Shown: positions 53,329 to 64,000 of the stretch, in pieces | Numbering within the stretch: the first letter of the stretch is position 1 | Layout of the letters: each line of letters begins with the position of its first letter | Source: Paragordius varius | Taxonomy: Eukaryota > Nematomorpha | Assembly: GCA_964247055.1 (NCBI GenBank) | Contig: OZ176050.1 | Span: 1,302,001 to 1,366,000, forward strand | Direction: 5' to 3' | Length of the DNA stretch: 64,000 nucleotides | The notes under the pieces: model-generated | Database searches by the model: none | Seen by the model: only the letters and a program-made list of their open reading frames with translations | What the model was told of the DNA's origin: nothing | Program-made: the position numbers and the translations under genes

Positions 53329-54227
53329 ATATTGGTCACCGGTGAACAAAATAATTTTTTATACATTCTCTTAGTAAGACTACAGCAAAATATAGATTTA
53401 GTTTGACAAACTCTTTCATATCCGATTTTTACAACGATACTTTAAAATTAATGTATTAAACTAGTCGCATCAATACTCAAGTTAAACTTTGTCCTTAAAA
53501 ATCGGATATTGGTCACCGGTCAAAATAATTTTTTATACATTCTCTTAGTAAGACTACAGCAAAATATAGATTTAGTTTGACAAACTCTTTCATATCCGAT
53601 TTTTACAACGATACTTTAAAAATTAATGTATTAAACTAGTCGCATCAATACTCAAGTTAAACTTTGTCCTTAAAAATCGGATATTGGTCACCGGTGAACA
53701 AAATAATTTTTTATACATTCTCTTAGTAAGACTACAGCAAAATATAGATTTAGTTTGACAAACTCTTTCATATCCGATTTTTACAACGATACTTTAAAAA
53801 TTAATGTATAAAACTAGTCGTATCAATAAATCGCATCAATACTCAAATTAAACTTTGTCCTTAAAAATCGGATATTGGTCACCGGTGAACAAAATTATTT
53901 TTTATACATTCTCTTAGCAAGACTACATCAAAATATAGAGATAGTTTGACAAACTCTTTCATATCCGATTTTTACAACGATACTTAAAAAATTAATGTAT
54001 AAAACTAGTCGCATCAATACTCAAGTTAAACTTTGTCCTTAAAAATCGGATATTGATCACCGGTGAACAAAATTATTTTTTATACATTCTCTTAGTAAGA
54101 CTACATCAAATTATAGAGATAGTTTGACAAACTCTTTCATATCCGATTTTTACAACGATACTTTAAAAATTAATGTATTAAACTAGTCGCATCAATACTC
54201 AAGTTAAACTTTGTCCTTAAAAATCGG
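53329..54227 (+). repeat. 5-monomer (899-bp) unit, copy 2
   Basis: No difference from copy 1 was seen by eye. Marks: CCGGTCAAAA at 53,517 and ATATTGATCACC at 54,050. The third occurrence of ATATTGATCACC, at 60,865, belongs to a more distant copy with a 6,815-bp offset. Confidence 0.88.
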
Positions 54228-54404
54228 ATATTGGTCACCGGTGAACAAAATAATTTTTTATACATTCTCTTAGTAAGACTACAGCAAAATATAGATTTAG
54301 TTTGACAAACTCTTTCATATCCGATTTTTACAACGATACTTTAAAATTAATGTATTAAACTAGTCGCATCAATACTCAAGTTAAACTTTGTCCTTAAAAA
54401 TCGG

Positions 54405-56567
54405 ATATTGGTCACCGGTGAACAAAATAATTTTTTATACATTCTCTTAGTAAGACTACAGCAAAATATAGAGATAGTTTGACAAACTCTTTCATATCCG
54501 ATTTTTACAACGATACTTTAAAAATTAATGTATAAAACTTGTCGTATCAATAAATCGCATCAATACTCAAGTTAAACTTTGTCCTTAAAAATCGGATATT
54601 GGTCACCGGTGAACAAAATTATTTTTTATACATTCTCTTAGTAGGACTACATCAAAATATAGAGATAGTTTGGCAAACTCTTTCATATCCGATTTTTACA
54701 ACGATACTTTAAAAATTAATGTATAAAACTAGTCGCATCAATATTCAAGTTAAACTTGGTCCTTAAAAATCGAATATTGGTCACCGGTGAACAAAATAAT
54801 TTTTTATACATTCTCTTAGTAAGACTACATCAAAATATAGAGATAGTTTGACAAACTCTTTCATATCCGATTTATACAACGATACTTTAAAAATTAATGT
54901 GTTAAACTAGTCGCATCAATACTCAAGTTAAACTTTGTCCTTAAAAATCGGATATTGGTCACCGATGAACAAAATTAATTTTTATACATTCTCTTAGCAA
55001 GACTACATCAAAATATAGAGATAGTTTGACAAACTCTTTCATATCCGATTTCTACAACGATACTTTAAAAATTAATGTATAAAACTTGTCGTATCAATAA
55101 ATCGCATCAATACTCAAGTTAAACTTTGTCCTTAAAAATCGGATATTGGTCACCGGTGAACAAAATTATTTTTTATTCATTCTCTTAGTAAGACTACATC
55201 AAAATATAGAGATAGTTTGACAAACTCTTTCATATCCGATTTTTACAACGATACTTTAAAAATTAATGTATTAAACTAGTCGCATAAATACTCAAGTTAA
55301 ACTTTGTCCTTAAAAATCGGATATTGGTCACCGGTGAACAAAATAATTTTTTATACATTCTCTTAGTAAGACTACAGCAAAATATAGATTTAGTTTGACA
55401 AACTCTTTCATATCCGATTTTTACAACGATACTTTAAAATTAATGTATTAAACTAGTCGCATCAATACTCAAGTTAAACTTTGTCCTTAAAAATCGGATA
55501 TTGGTCACCGGTCAAAATAATTTTTTATACATTATCTTAGTAATACTACAGCAAAATAGAGATTTAGTTTGACAAACTCTTTCATATCCGATTTTTACAA
55601 CGATACTTTAAAAATTAATGTATTAAACTAGTCGCATCAATACTCAAGTTAAACTTTGTCCTTAAAAATCGGATATTGGTCACCGGTGAACAAAATTATT
55701 TTTTTTGCATTCTCTTAGCAAGACTACATCAAAATATAGAGATAGTTTGACAAACTCTTTCATATCCGATTTTTACAACGATACTTTAAAATTAATGTAT
55801 TAAACTAGTCGCATCAATACTCAAGTTAAACTTTGTCCTTAAAAATCGGATATTGGTCACCGGTCAAAATAATTTTTTATACATTCTCTTAGTAAGACTA
55901 CAGCAAAATATAGATTTAGTTTGACAAACTCTTTCATATCCGATTTTTACAACGATACTTTAAAAATTAATGTATTAAACTAGTCGCATCAATACTCAAG
56001 TTAAACTTTGTCCTTAAAAATCGGATATTGGTCACCGGTGAACAAAATAATTTTTTATACATTCTCTTAGTAAGACTACAGCAAAATATAGATTTAGTTT
56101 GACAAACTCTTTCATATCCGATTTTTACAACGATACTTTAAAAATTAATGTATAAAACTAGTCGTATCAATAAATCGCATCAATACTCAAATTAAACTTT
56201 GTCCTTAAAAATCGGATATTGGTCACCGGTGAAATTTATTTTTTATACATTCTCTTAGCAAGACTACATCAAAATATAGAGATAGTTTGACAAACTCTTT
56301 CATATCCGATTTTTACAACGATACTTTAAAAATTAATGTATTAAACTAGTCGCATCAATACTCAAGTTAAACTTTGTCCTTAAAAATCGGATATTGGTCA
56401 CCGGTGAACAAAATAAATTTTTATACATTCTCTTAGTAAGACTACAGCAAAATATAGATTTAGTTTGACAAACTCTTTCATATCCGATTTTTACAACGAT
56501 ACTTTAAAATTAATGTATTAAACTAGTCGCATCAATACTCAAGTTAAACTTTGTCCTTAAAAATCGG
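54405..56567 (+). repeat. 12-monomer (2,163-bp) unit, copy 1
   Basis: Begins with an ACAGCAAAATATAGAGATAG long monomer with ACTTGTCGTATC. A TAGTAGG monomer ending in ACTTGGTCC (54,754), an ACCGATGAAC monomer and a CGCATAAATAC monomer follow. The first 1,351 bp match 56,568-57,918 at an offset of 2,163, and about 61,220-62,570 at an offset of 6,815. Copy-specific changes include GATTTATACAAC near 54,870 and TTATCTTAGTAATAC near 55,533. Confidence 0.85.
55190..56233 (+). repeat. Segment recurring 25 monomers downstream
   Basis: Matches about 59,666-60,704 at an offset of 4,476 bp (4,471 after a 5-bp loss near 60,582, where CTCTT is missing before CATATCC). The two copies differ at several single bases, more than the 7,129-bp pair, so this duplication is older. 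Confidence 0.75.
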
Positions 56568-58160
56568 ATATTGGTCACCGGTGAACAAAATAATTTTTTA
56601 TACATTCTCTTAGTAAGACTACAGCAAAATATAGAGATAGTTTGACAAACTCTTTCATATCCGATTTTTACAACGATACTTTAAAAATTAATGTATAAAA
56701 CTTGTCGTATCAATAAATCGCATCAATACTCAAGTTAAACTTTGTCCTTAAAAATCGGATATTGGTCACCGGTGAACAAAATTATTTTTTATACATTCTC
56801 TTAGTAGGACTACATCAAAATATAGAGATAGTTTGGCAAACTCTTTCATATCCGATTTTTACAACGATACTTTAAAAATTAATGTATAAAACTAGTCGCA
56901 TCAATATTCAAGTTAAACTTGGTCCTTAAAAATCGAATATTGGTCACCGGTGAACAAAATAATTTTTTATACATTCTCTTAGTAAGACTACATCAAAATA
57001 TAGAGATAGTTTGACAAACTCTTTCATATCCGATTTTTACAACGATACTTTAAAAATTAATGTGTTAAACTAGTCGCATCAATACTCAAGTTAAACTTTG
57101 TCCTTAAAAATCGGATATTGGTCACCGATGAACAAAATTAATTTTTATACATTCTCTTAGCAAGACTACATCAAAATATAGAAATAGTTTGACAAACTCT
57201 TTCATATCCGATTTTTACAACGATACTTTAAAAATTAATGTATAAAACTTGTCGTATCAATAAATCGCATCAATACTCAAGTTAAACTTTGTCCTTAAAA
57301 ATCGGATATTGGTCACCGGTGAACAAAATTATTTTTTATACATTCTCTTAGTCAGACTACATCAAAATATAGAGATAGTTTGACAAACTCTTTCATATCC
57401 GATTTTTACAACGATACTTTAAAAATTAATGTATTAAACTAGTCGCATAAATACTCAAGTTAAACTTTGTCCTTAAAAATCGGATATTGGTCACCGGTGA
57501 ACAAAATAATTTTTTATACATTCTCTTAGTAAGACTACAGCAAAATATAGATTTAGTTTGACAAACTCTTTCATATCCGATTTTTACAACGATACTTTAA
57601 AATTAATGTATTAAACTAGTCGCATCAATACTCAAGTTAAACTTTGTCCTTAAAAATCGGATATTGGTCACCGGTCAAAATAATTTTTTATACATTCTCT
57701 TAGTAAGACTACAGCAAAATATAGATTTAGTTTGACAAACTCTTTCATATCCGATTTTTACAACGATACTTTAAAAATTAATGTATTAAACTAGTCGCAT
57801 CAATACTCAAGTTAAACTTTGTCCTTAAAAATCGGATATTGGTCACCGGTGAACAAAATTATTTTTTTTGCATTCTCTTAGCAAGACTACATCAAAATAT
57901 AGAGATAGTTTGACAAACGCTTTTATATCCGATTTTTACAACGATACTTTAAAAATTAATGTATAAAACTAGTCGTATCAATAAATCGCATCAATACTCA
58001 AGTTAAACTTTGTCCTTAAAAATCGGATATTGGTCACCGGTGAACAAAATTATTTTTTATACATTACATCAAAATATAGAGATAGTTTGGCAAACTCTTT
58101 CATATCCGATTTTTACAACGATACTTTAAAAATTAATGTATAAAACTAGTCGCATCAATA
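56568..58160 (+). repeat. 12-monomer unit, copy 2
   Basis: Repeats copy 1 up to 57,918, then continues with its own order (AAACGCTTTTATATCC, then a 164-bp monomer). All 1,593 bp recur at 61,220-62,812 (offset 4,652) with few changes, ending where ATATTCAAG meets ATACTCAAG. Confidence 0.85.
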
Positions 58161-58190
58161 TTCAAGTTAAACTTGGTCCTTAAAAATCGA
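58027..58190 (+). repeat. 164-bp monomer
   Basis: A 14-bp loss joins ATACATT directly to ACATCAAAATATAG, giving ACATTACATC at 58,061. The short repeat ACAT at both ends of the lost part fits slippage or microhomology. The same form is at 62,679-62,842 and 63,755-63,918, carried by higher-order copying. Confidence 0.85.
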
Positions 58191-61100
58191 ATATTGGTCA
58201 CCGGTGAACAAAATAATTTTTTATACATTCTCTTAGTAAGACTACATCAAAATATAGAGATAGTTTGACAAACTCTTTCATATCCGATTTTTACAACGAT
58301 ACTTTAAAAATTAATGTGTTGAACTAGTCGCATCAATACTCAAGTTAAACTTTGTCCTTAAAAATCGGATATTGGTCACCGATGAACAAAATTAATTTTT
58401 ATACATTCTCTTAGCAAGACTACATCAAAATATAGAGATAGTTTGACAAACTCTTTCATATCCGATTTTTACAACGATACTTTAAAAATTAATGTATTAA
58501 ACTAGTCGCATCAATACTCAAGGTAAACTTTGTCCTTAAAAATCGGATATTGGTCACCGGTGAACAAAATAATTTTTTATACATTCTCTTAGTAAGACTC
58601 AAAATATAGATTTAGTTTGACAAACTCTTTCATATCCGATTTTTACAACGATACTTTAAAATTAATGTATTAAACTAGTCGCATCAATACTCAAGTTAAA
58701 CTTTGTCCTTAAAAATCGGATATTGGTCACCGGTGAACAAAATTATTTTTTATACATTCTCTTAGTAAGACTACATCAAATATAGAAATAGTTTGACAAA
58801 CTCTTTCATATCCGATTTTTACAACGATACTTTAAAAATTAATGTGTTAAACTAGTCGCATGAATACTCAAATTAAACTTTGTCCTTAAAAATCGGATAT
58901 TGGTCACCGGTGAACAAAATTATTTTTTATATATTCTCTTAGCAAGACTACATCAAAATATAGAGATAGTTTGACAAACTCTTTCATATCCGATTTTTAC
59001 AACGATACTTTAAAAATTAATGTATAAAACTAGTCGCATCAATACTCAAGTTAAACTTTGTCCTTAAAAATCGGATATTGGTCACCGGTCAAAATAATTT
59101 TTTATACATTCTCTTAGTAAGACTACAGCAAAATATAGATTTAGTTTGACAAACTCTTTCATATCCGATTTTTACAACGATACTTTAAAAATTAATGTAT
59201 TAAACTAGTCGCATCAATACTCAAGTTAAACTTTGTCCTTAAAAATCGGATATTGGTCACCGGTGAACAAAATTATTTTTTTTGCATTCTCTTAGCAAGA
59301 CTACATCAAAATATAGAGATAGTTTGACAAACGCTTTCATATCCGATTTTTACAACGATACTTTAAAAATTAATGTATAAAACTAGTCGCATCAATACTC
59401 AAGTTAAACTTTGTCCTTAAAAATCGGATATTGGTCACCGGTGAACAAAATAATTTTTTATACATTCTCTTAGTAAGACTATAGCAAAATATAGATTTAG
59501 TTTGACAAACTCTTTCATATCCGATTTTTACAACGATACTTTAAAAATTAATGTATAAAACTAGTCGTATCAATAAATCGCATCAATACTCAAATTAAAC
59601 TTTGTCCTTAAAAATCGGATATTGGTCACCGGTGAACAAAATTATTTTTTATACATTCTCTTAGCAAGACTACATCAAAATATAGAGATAGTTTGACAAA
59701 CTCTTTCATATCCGATTTTTACAACGATACTTTAAAAATTAATGTATTAAACTAGTCGCATAAATACTCAAGTTAAACTTTGTCCTTAAAAATCGGATAT
59801 TGGTCACCGGTGAACAAAATAATTTTTTATACATTCTCTTAGTAAGACTACAGCAAAATATAGATTTAGTTTGACAAACTCTTTCATATCCGATTTTTAC
59901 AACGATACTTTAAAATTGATGTATTAAACTAGTCGCATCAATACTCAAGTTAAACTTTGTCCTTAAAAATCGGATATTGGTCACCGGTCAAAATAATTTT
60001 TTATACATTCTCTTAGTAAGACTACAGCAAAATATATATTTAGTTTGACAAACTCTTTCATATCCGATTTTTACAACGATACTTTAAAAATTAATGTATT
60101 AAACTAGTCGCATCAATACTCAAGTTAAACTTTGTCCTTAAAAATCGGATATTGGTCACCGGTGAACAAAATTATTTTTTTTGCATTCTCTTAGCAAGAC
60201 TACATCAAAATATAGAGATAGTTTGACAAACTCTTTCATATCCGATTTTTACAACGATACTTTAAAATTAATGTATTAAACTAGTCGCATCAATACTCAA
60301 GTTAAACTTTGTCCTTAAAAATCGGATATTGGTCACCGGTCAAAATAATTTTTTATACATTCTCTTAGTAAGACTACAGCAAAATATAGATTTAGTTTGA
60401 TAAACTCTTTCATATCCGATTTTTACAACGATACTTTAAAAATTAATGTATTAAACTAGTCGCATCAATACTCAAGTTAAACTTTGTCCTTAAAAATCGG
60501 ATATTGGTCACCGGTGAACAAAATAATTTTTTATACATTCTCTTAGTAAGACTACAGCAAAATATAGATTTAGTTTGACAAATCATATCCGATTTTTACA
60601 ACGATACTTTAAAAATTAATGTATAAAACTAGTCGTATCAATAAATCGCATCAATACTCAAATTAAACTTTGTCCTTAAAAATCGGATATTGGTCACCGG
60701 TGAACAAAATTATTTTTTATACATTCTCTTAGCAAGACTACATCAAAATATAGAGATAGTTTGACAAACTCTTTCATATCCGATTTTTACAACGATACTT
60801 AAAAAATTAATGTATAAAACTAGTCGCATCAATACTCAAGTTAAACTTTGTCCTTAAAAATCGGATATTGATCACCGGTGAACAAAATTATTTTTTATAC
60901 ATTCTCTTAGTAAGACTACATGAAATTATAGAGATAGTTTGACAAACTCTTTCATATCCGATTTTTACAACGATACTTTAAAAATTAATGTATTAAACTA
61001 GTCGCATCAATACTCAAGTTAAACTTTGTCCTTAAAAATCGGATATTGGTCACCGGTGAACAAAATAATTTTTTATACATTCTCTTAGTAAGACTACAGC

Positions 61101-61219
61101 AAAATATAGATTTAGTTTGACAAACTCTTTCATATCCGATTTTTACAACGATACTTTAAAATTAATGTATTAAACTAGTCGCATCAATACTCAAGTTAAA
61201 CTTTGTCCTTAAAAATCGG
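58161..61219 (+). repeat. Mosaic between 12-monomer copies
   Basis: Seventeen monomers. The first part has a 173-bp monomer with AAGACTCAAAATAT near 58,597, and a GTTGAACTAG change near 58,317. About 59,666-60,704 copies 55,190-56,233. From about 60,650 the order is that of about 53,835, at a 6,815-bp offset. Confidence 0.75.
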
Positions 61220-62812
61220 ATATTGGTCACCGGTGAACAAAATAATTTTTTATACATTCTCTTAGTAAGACTACAGCAAAATATAGAGATAGTTTGACAA
61301 ACTCTTTCATATCCGATTTTTACAACGATACTTTAAAAATTAATGTATAAAACTTGTCGTATCAATAAATCGCATCAATACTCAAGTTAAACTTTGTCCT
61401 TAAAAATCGGATATTGGTCACCGGTGAACAAAATTATTTTTTATACATTCTCTTAGTAGGACTACATCAAAATATAGAGATAGTTTGGCAAACTCTTTCA
61501 TATCCGATTTTTACAACGATACTTTAAAAATTAATGTATAAAACTAGTCGCATCAATATTCAAGTTAAACTTGGTCCTTAAAAATCGAATATTGGTCACC
61601 GGTGAACAAAATAAATTTTTATACATTCTCTTAGTAAGACTACATCAAAATATAGAGATAGTTTGACAAACTCTTTCATATCCGATTTTTACAACGATAC
61701 TTTAAAAATTAATGTGTTAAACTAGTCGCATCAATACTCAAGTTAAACTTTGTCCTTAAAAATCGGATATTGGTCACCGATGAACAAAATTAATTTTTAT
61801 ACATTCTCTTAGCAAGACTACATCAAAATATAGAGATAGTTTGACAAACTCTTTCATATCCGATTTTTACAACGATACTTTAAAAATTAATGTATAAAAC
61901 TTGTCGTATCAATAAATCGCATCAATACTCAAGTTAAACTTTGTCCTTAAAAATCGGATATTGGTCACCGGTGAACAAAATTATTTTTTATACATTCTCT
62001 TAGTAAGACTACATCAAAATATAGAGATAGTTTGACAAACTCTTTCATATCCGATTTTTACAACGATACTTTAAAAATCAATGTATTAAACTAGTCGCAT
62101 AAATACTCAAGTTAAACTTTGTCCTTAAAAATCGGATATTGGTCACCGGTGAACAAAATAATTTTTTATACATTCTCTTAGTAAGACTACAGCAAAATAT
62201 AGATTTAGTTTGACAAACTCTTTCATATCCGATTTTTACAACGATACTTTTAAATTAATGTATTAAACTAGTCGCATCAATACTCAAGTTAAACTTTGTC
62301 CTTAAAAATCGGATATTGGTCACCGGTCAAAATAATTTTTTATACATTCTCTTAGTAAGACTACAGCAAAATATAGATTTAGTTTGACAAACTCTTTCAT
62401 ATCCGATTTTTACAACGATACTTTAAAAATTAATGTATTAAACTAGTCGCATCAATACTCAAGTTAAACTTTGTCCTTAAAAATCGGATATTGGTCACCG
62501 GTGAACAAAATTATTTTTTTTGCATTCTCTTAGCAAGACTACATCAAAATATAGAGATAGTTTGACAAACGCTTTCATATCCGATTTTTACAACGATACT
62601 TTAAAAATTAATGTATAAAACTAGTCGTATCAATAAATCGCATCAATACTCAAGTTAAACTTTGTCCTTAAAAATCGGATATTGGTCACCGGTGAACAAA
62701 ATTATTTTTTATACATTACATCAAAATATAGAGATAGTTTGGCAAACTCTTTCATATCCGATTTTTACAACGATACTTTAAAAATTAATGTATAAAACTA
62801 GTCGCATCAATA
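61220..62812 (+). repeat. 12-monomer unit, copy 3
   Basis: Third occurrence of the order beginning at 54,405 and 56,568. It is closest to copy 2 (offset 4,652). Differences include AATAAATTTTT near 61,610, AAAATCAATG near 62,076 and TTTTAAATTAATG near 62,250. Confidence 0.83.
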
Positions 62813-62842
62813 CTCAAGTTAAACTTTGTCCTTAAAAATCGG
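61767..62842 (+). repeat. 6-monomer (1,076-bp) unit, copy 1
   Basis: Monomer lengths 191, 178, 177, 175, 191 and 164, repeated in the same order immediately downstream. The CCGGTCAAAA mark lies at 62,324 and ACATTACATC at 62,713. Confidence 0.87.
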
Positions 62843-63918
62843 ATATTGGTCACCGATGAACAAAATTAATTTTTATACATTCTCTTAGCAAGACTACATC
62901 AAAATATAGAGATAGTTTGACAAACTCTTTCATATCCGATTTTTACAACGATACTTTAAAAATTAATGTATAAAACTTGTCGTATCAATAAATCGCATCA
63001 ATACTCAAGTTAAACTTTGTCCTTAAAAATCGGATATTGGTCACCGGTGAACAAAATTATTTTTTATACATTCTCTTAGTAAGACTACATCAAAATATAG
63101 AGATAGTTTGACAAACTCTTTCATATCCGATTTTTACAACGATACTTTAAAAATTAATGTATTAAACTAGTCGCATAAATACTCAAGTTAAACTTTGTCC
63201 TTAAAAATCGGATATTGGTCACCGGTGAACAAAATAATTTTTTATACATTCTCTTAGTAAGACTACAGCAAAATATAGATTTTGTTTGACAAACTCTTTC
63301 ATATCCGATTTTTACAACGATACTTTAAAATTAATGTATTAAACTAGTCGCATCAATACTCAAGTTAAACTTTGTCCTTAAAAATCGGATATTGGTCACC
63401 GGTCAAAATAATTTTTTATACATTCTCTTAGTAAAACTACAGCAAAATATAGATTTAGTTTGACAAACTCTTTCATATCCGATTTTTACAACGATACTTT
63501 AAAAATTAATGTATTAAACTAGTCGCATCAATACTCAAGTTAAACTTTGTCCTTAAAAATCGGATATTGGTCACCGGTGAACAAAATTATTTTTTTTGCA
63601 TTCTCTTAGCAAGACTACATCAAAATATAGAGATAGTTTGACAAACGCTTTCATATCCGATTTTTACAACGATACTTTAAAAATTAATGTATAAAACTAG
63701 TCGTATCAATAAATCGCATCAATACTCAAGTTAAACTTTGTCCTTAAAAATCGGATATTGGTCACCGGTGAACAAAATTATTTTTTATACATTACATCAA
63801 AATATAGAGATAGTTTGGCAAACTCTTTCATATCCGATTTTTACAACGATACTTTAAAAATTAATGTATAAAACTAGTCGCATCAATATTCAAGTTAAAC
63901 TTGGTCCTTAAAAATCGA
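62843..63918 (+). repeat. 6-monomer (1,076-bp) unit, copy 2
   Basis: Second copy with the same six lengths; marks at 63,400 and 63,789, both exactly 1,076 bp on. It ends in ATATTCAAG and ACTTGGTCC like the 58,171 copy, unlike the first 6-monomer unit. This places the exchange point near 62,813. Confidence 0.87.
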
Positions 63919-64000
63919 ATATTGGTCACCGGTGAACAAAATAATTTTTTATACATTCTCTTAGTAAGACTACATCAAAATATAGAGATAGTTTGACAAA
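63919..64000 (+). repeat. Partial monomer at window end
   Basis: First 82 bp of a monomer, cut by the window edge at GTTTGACAAA. The array continues beyond the window. Confidence 0.9.

Larger units (their letters stand above)
1..64000 (+). repeat. Uninterrupted ~179-bp satellite DNA array (358 monomers)
   Basis: Every part of the window is a head-to-tail copy of one AT-rich monomer. The anchor GGTCACC, or a one-base variant, occurs at position 6 and then every 151-191 bp until 63,924; I counted 358 anchors, a mean spacing of about 179.0 bp. All copies are in one orientation. No gene, RNA gene, transposon or unique sequence interrupts the array, and both window ends lie inside it, so its true length is unknown. 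Consensus monomers have stop codons in all six frames, and 178 is not a multiple of 3, so no long reading frame can persist. The monomer size is close to that of many plant and animal centromeric satellites. The centromeric or pericentromeric role is inferred from the type of array; the sequence itself was not recognised. Confidence 0.97.

Noticed and set aside
1-64000. CRISPR array, because of regular repeats
   Set aside because: The period is about 178 bp with no unique spacers; the whole period is repeated. It is a satellite and not a repeat-spacer array.
1-64000. Open reading frames on either strand
   Set aside because: Each consensus monomer has stop codons in all six frames, and the frame shifts at every monomer because 178 is not a multiple of 3. 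Any short frames are chance.
1-64000. Telomeric repeats, tRNA, rRNA or transposon pieces between monomers
   Set aside because: I looked for breaks in the monomer phase. Every spacing (151-191 bp) is explained by small internal gains or losses, leaving no room for foreign sequence.

Overview
The whole 64,000-base window is one uninterrupted tandem satellite DNA array. I counted the anchor GGTCACC (or a one-base variant) 358 times, from position 6 to position 63,924, which gives a mean period of about 179.0 bp. All monomers lie in the same orientation. I found no protein-coding gene, RNA gene, transposon insertion, telomeric repeat or other non-satellite sequence. The consensus monomer (positions 1-178) is about 28% GC (50 of 178 bases), and each consensus monomer carries stop codons in all six reading frames. 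An array of this kind (nucleosome-sized, AT-rich, head-to-tail, multi-monomer duplications) is typical of eukaryotic centromeric or pericentromeric heterochromatin, in plants, insects and other animals. I do not recognise the monomer. It is not Arabidopsis CEN178/180 or human alpha satellite as I remember them, so I do not name a species.

Monomer types: the basic length is 178 bp. About 70 monomers are long (mostly 190-191 bp), owing to a 13-bp tandem duplication of the TCGYATCAATA segment. Recurrent shorter classes are 177, 175, 174, 166, 164, 159, 158, 154, 153 and 151 bp. Each consensus monomer holds three dyad elements: an 18-bp near-palindrome around ACCGGT, an 11-13 bp odd palindrome around TTTGACAAA, and a 14-bp inverted repeat whose arms lie 65 bp apart. 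The block from about monomer position 86 to 127 is the least variable part.

Layout: (I) 1 to about 17 kb is the only zone with the GAGAATG and TTGTATCAATAAG variants. It has a 22-monomer (3,968 bp) duplication and a 13-monomer (2,337 bp) duplication. (II) About 17-34.7 kb holds 8-, 9- and 12-monomer units (1,426/1,427, 1,605, 1,623, 2,113 and 2,169 bp). A 3.8-kb stretch at 18.3-22.1 kb recurs at 28.1-31.8 kb with exactly one 191-bp monomer missing. (III) 34,696-48,953 is a tandem pair of a 40-monomer, 7,129-bp unit that is almost identical by eye. (IV) 49-64 kb has its own private variants (ACCGATGAAC, CAAATATAGCAATAG, ACATTACATC) and 5-, 6-, 7- and 12-monomer units (899, 1,076, 1,269 and 2,163 bp).

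Together the window reads as nested, overlapping higher-order repeats of many different sizes, built by repeated local duplication (unequal exchange or a similar process), with no single fixed higher-order unit. Any function, such as centromere identity, heterochromatin or satellite RNA, is inference from the family type and is not shown by the sequence.
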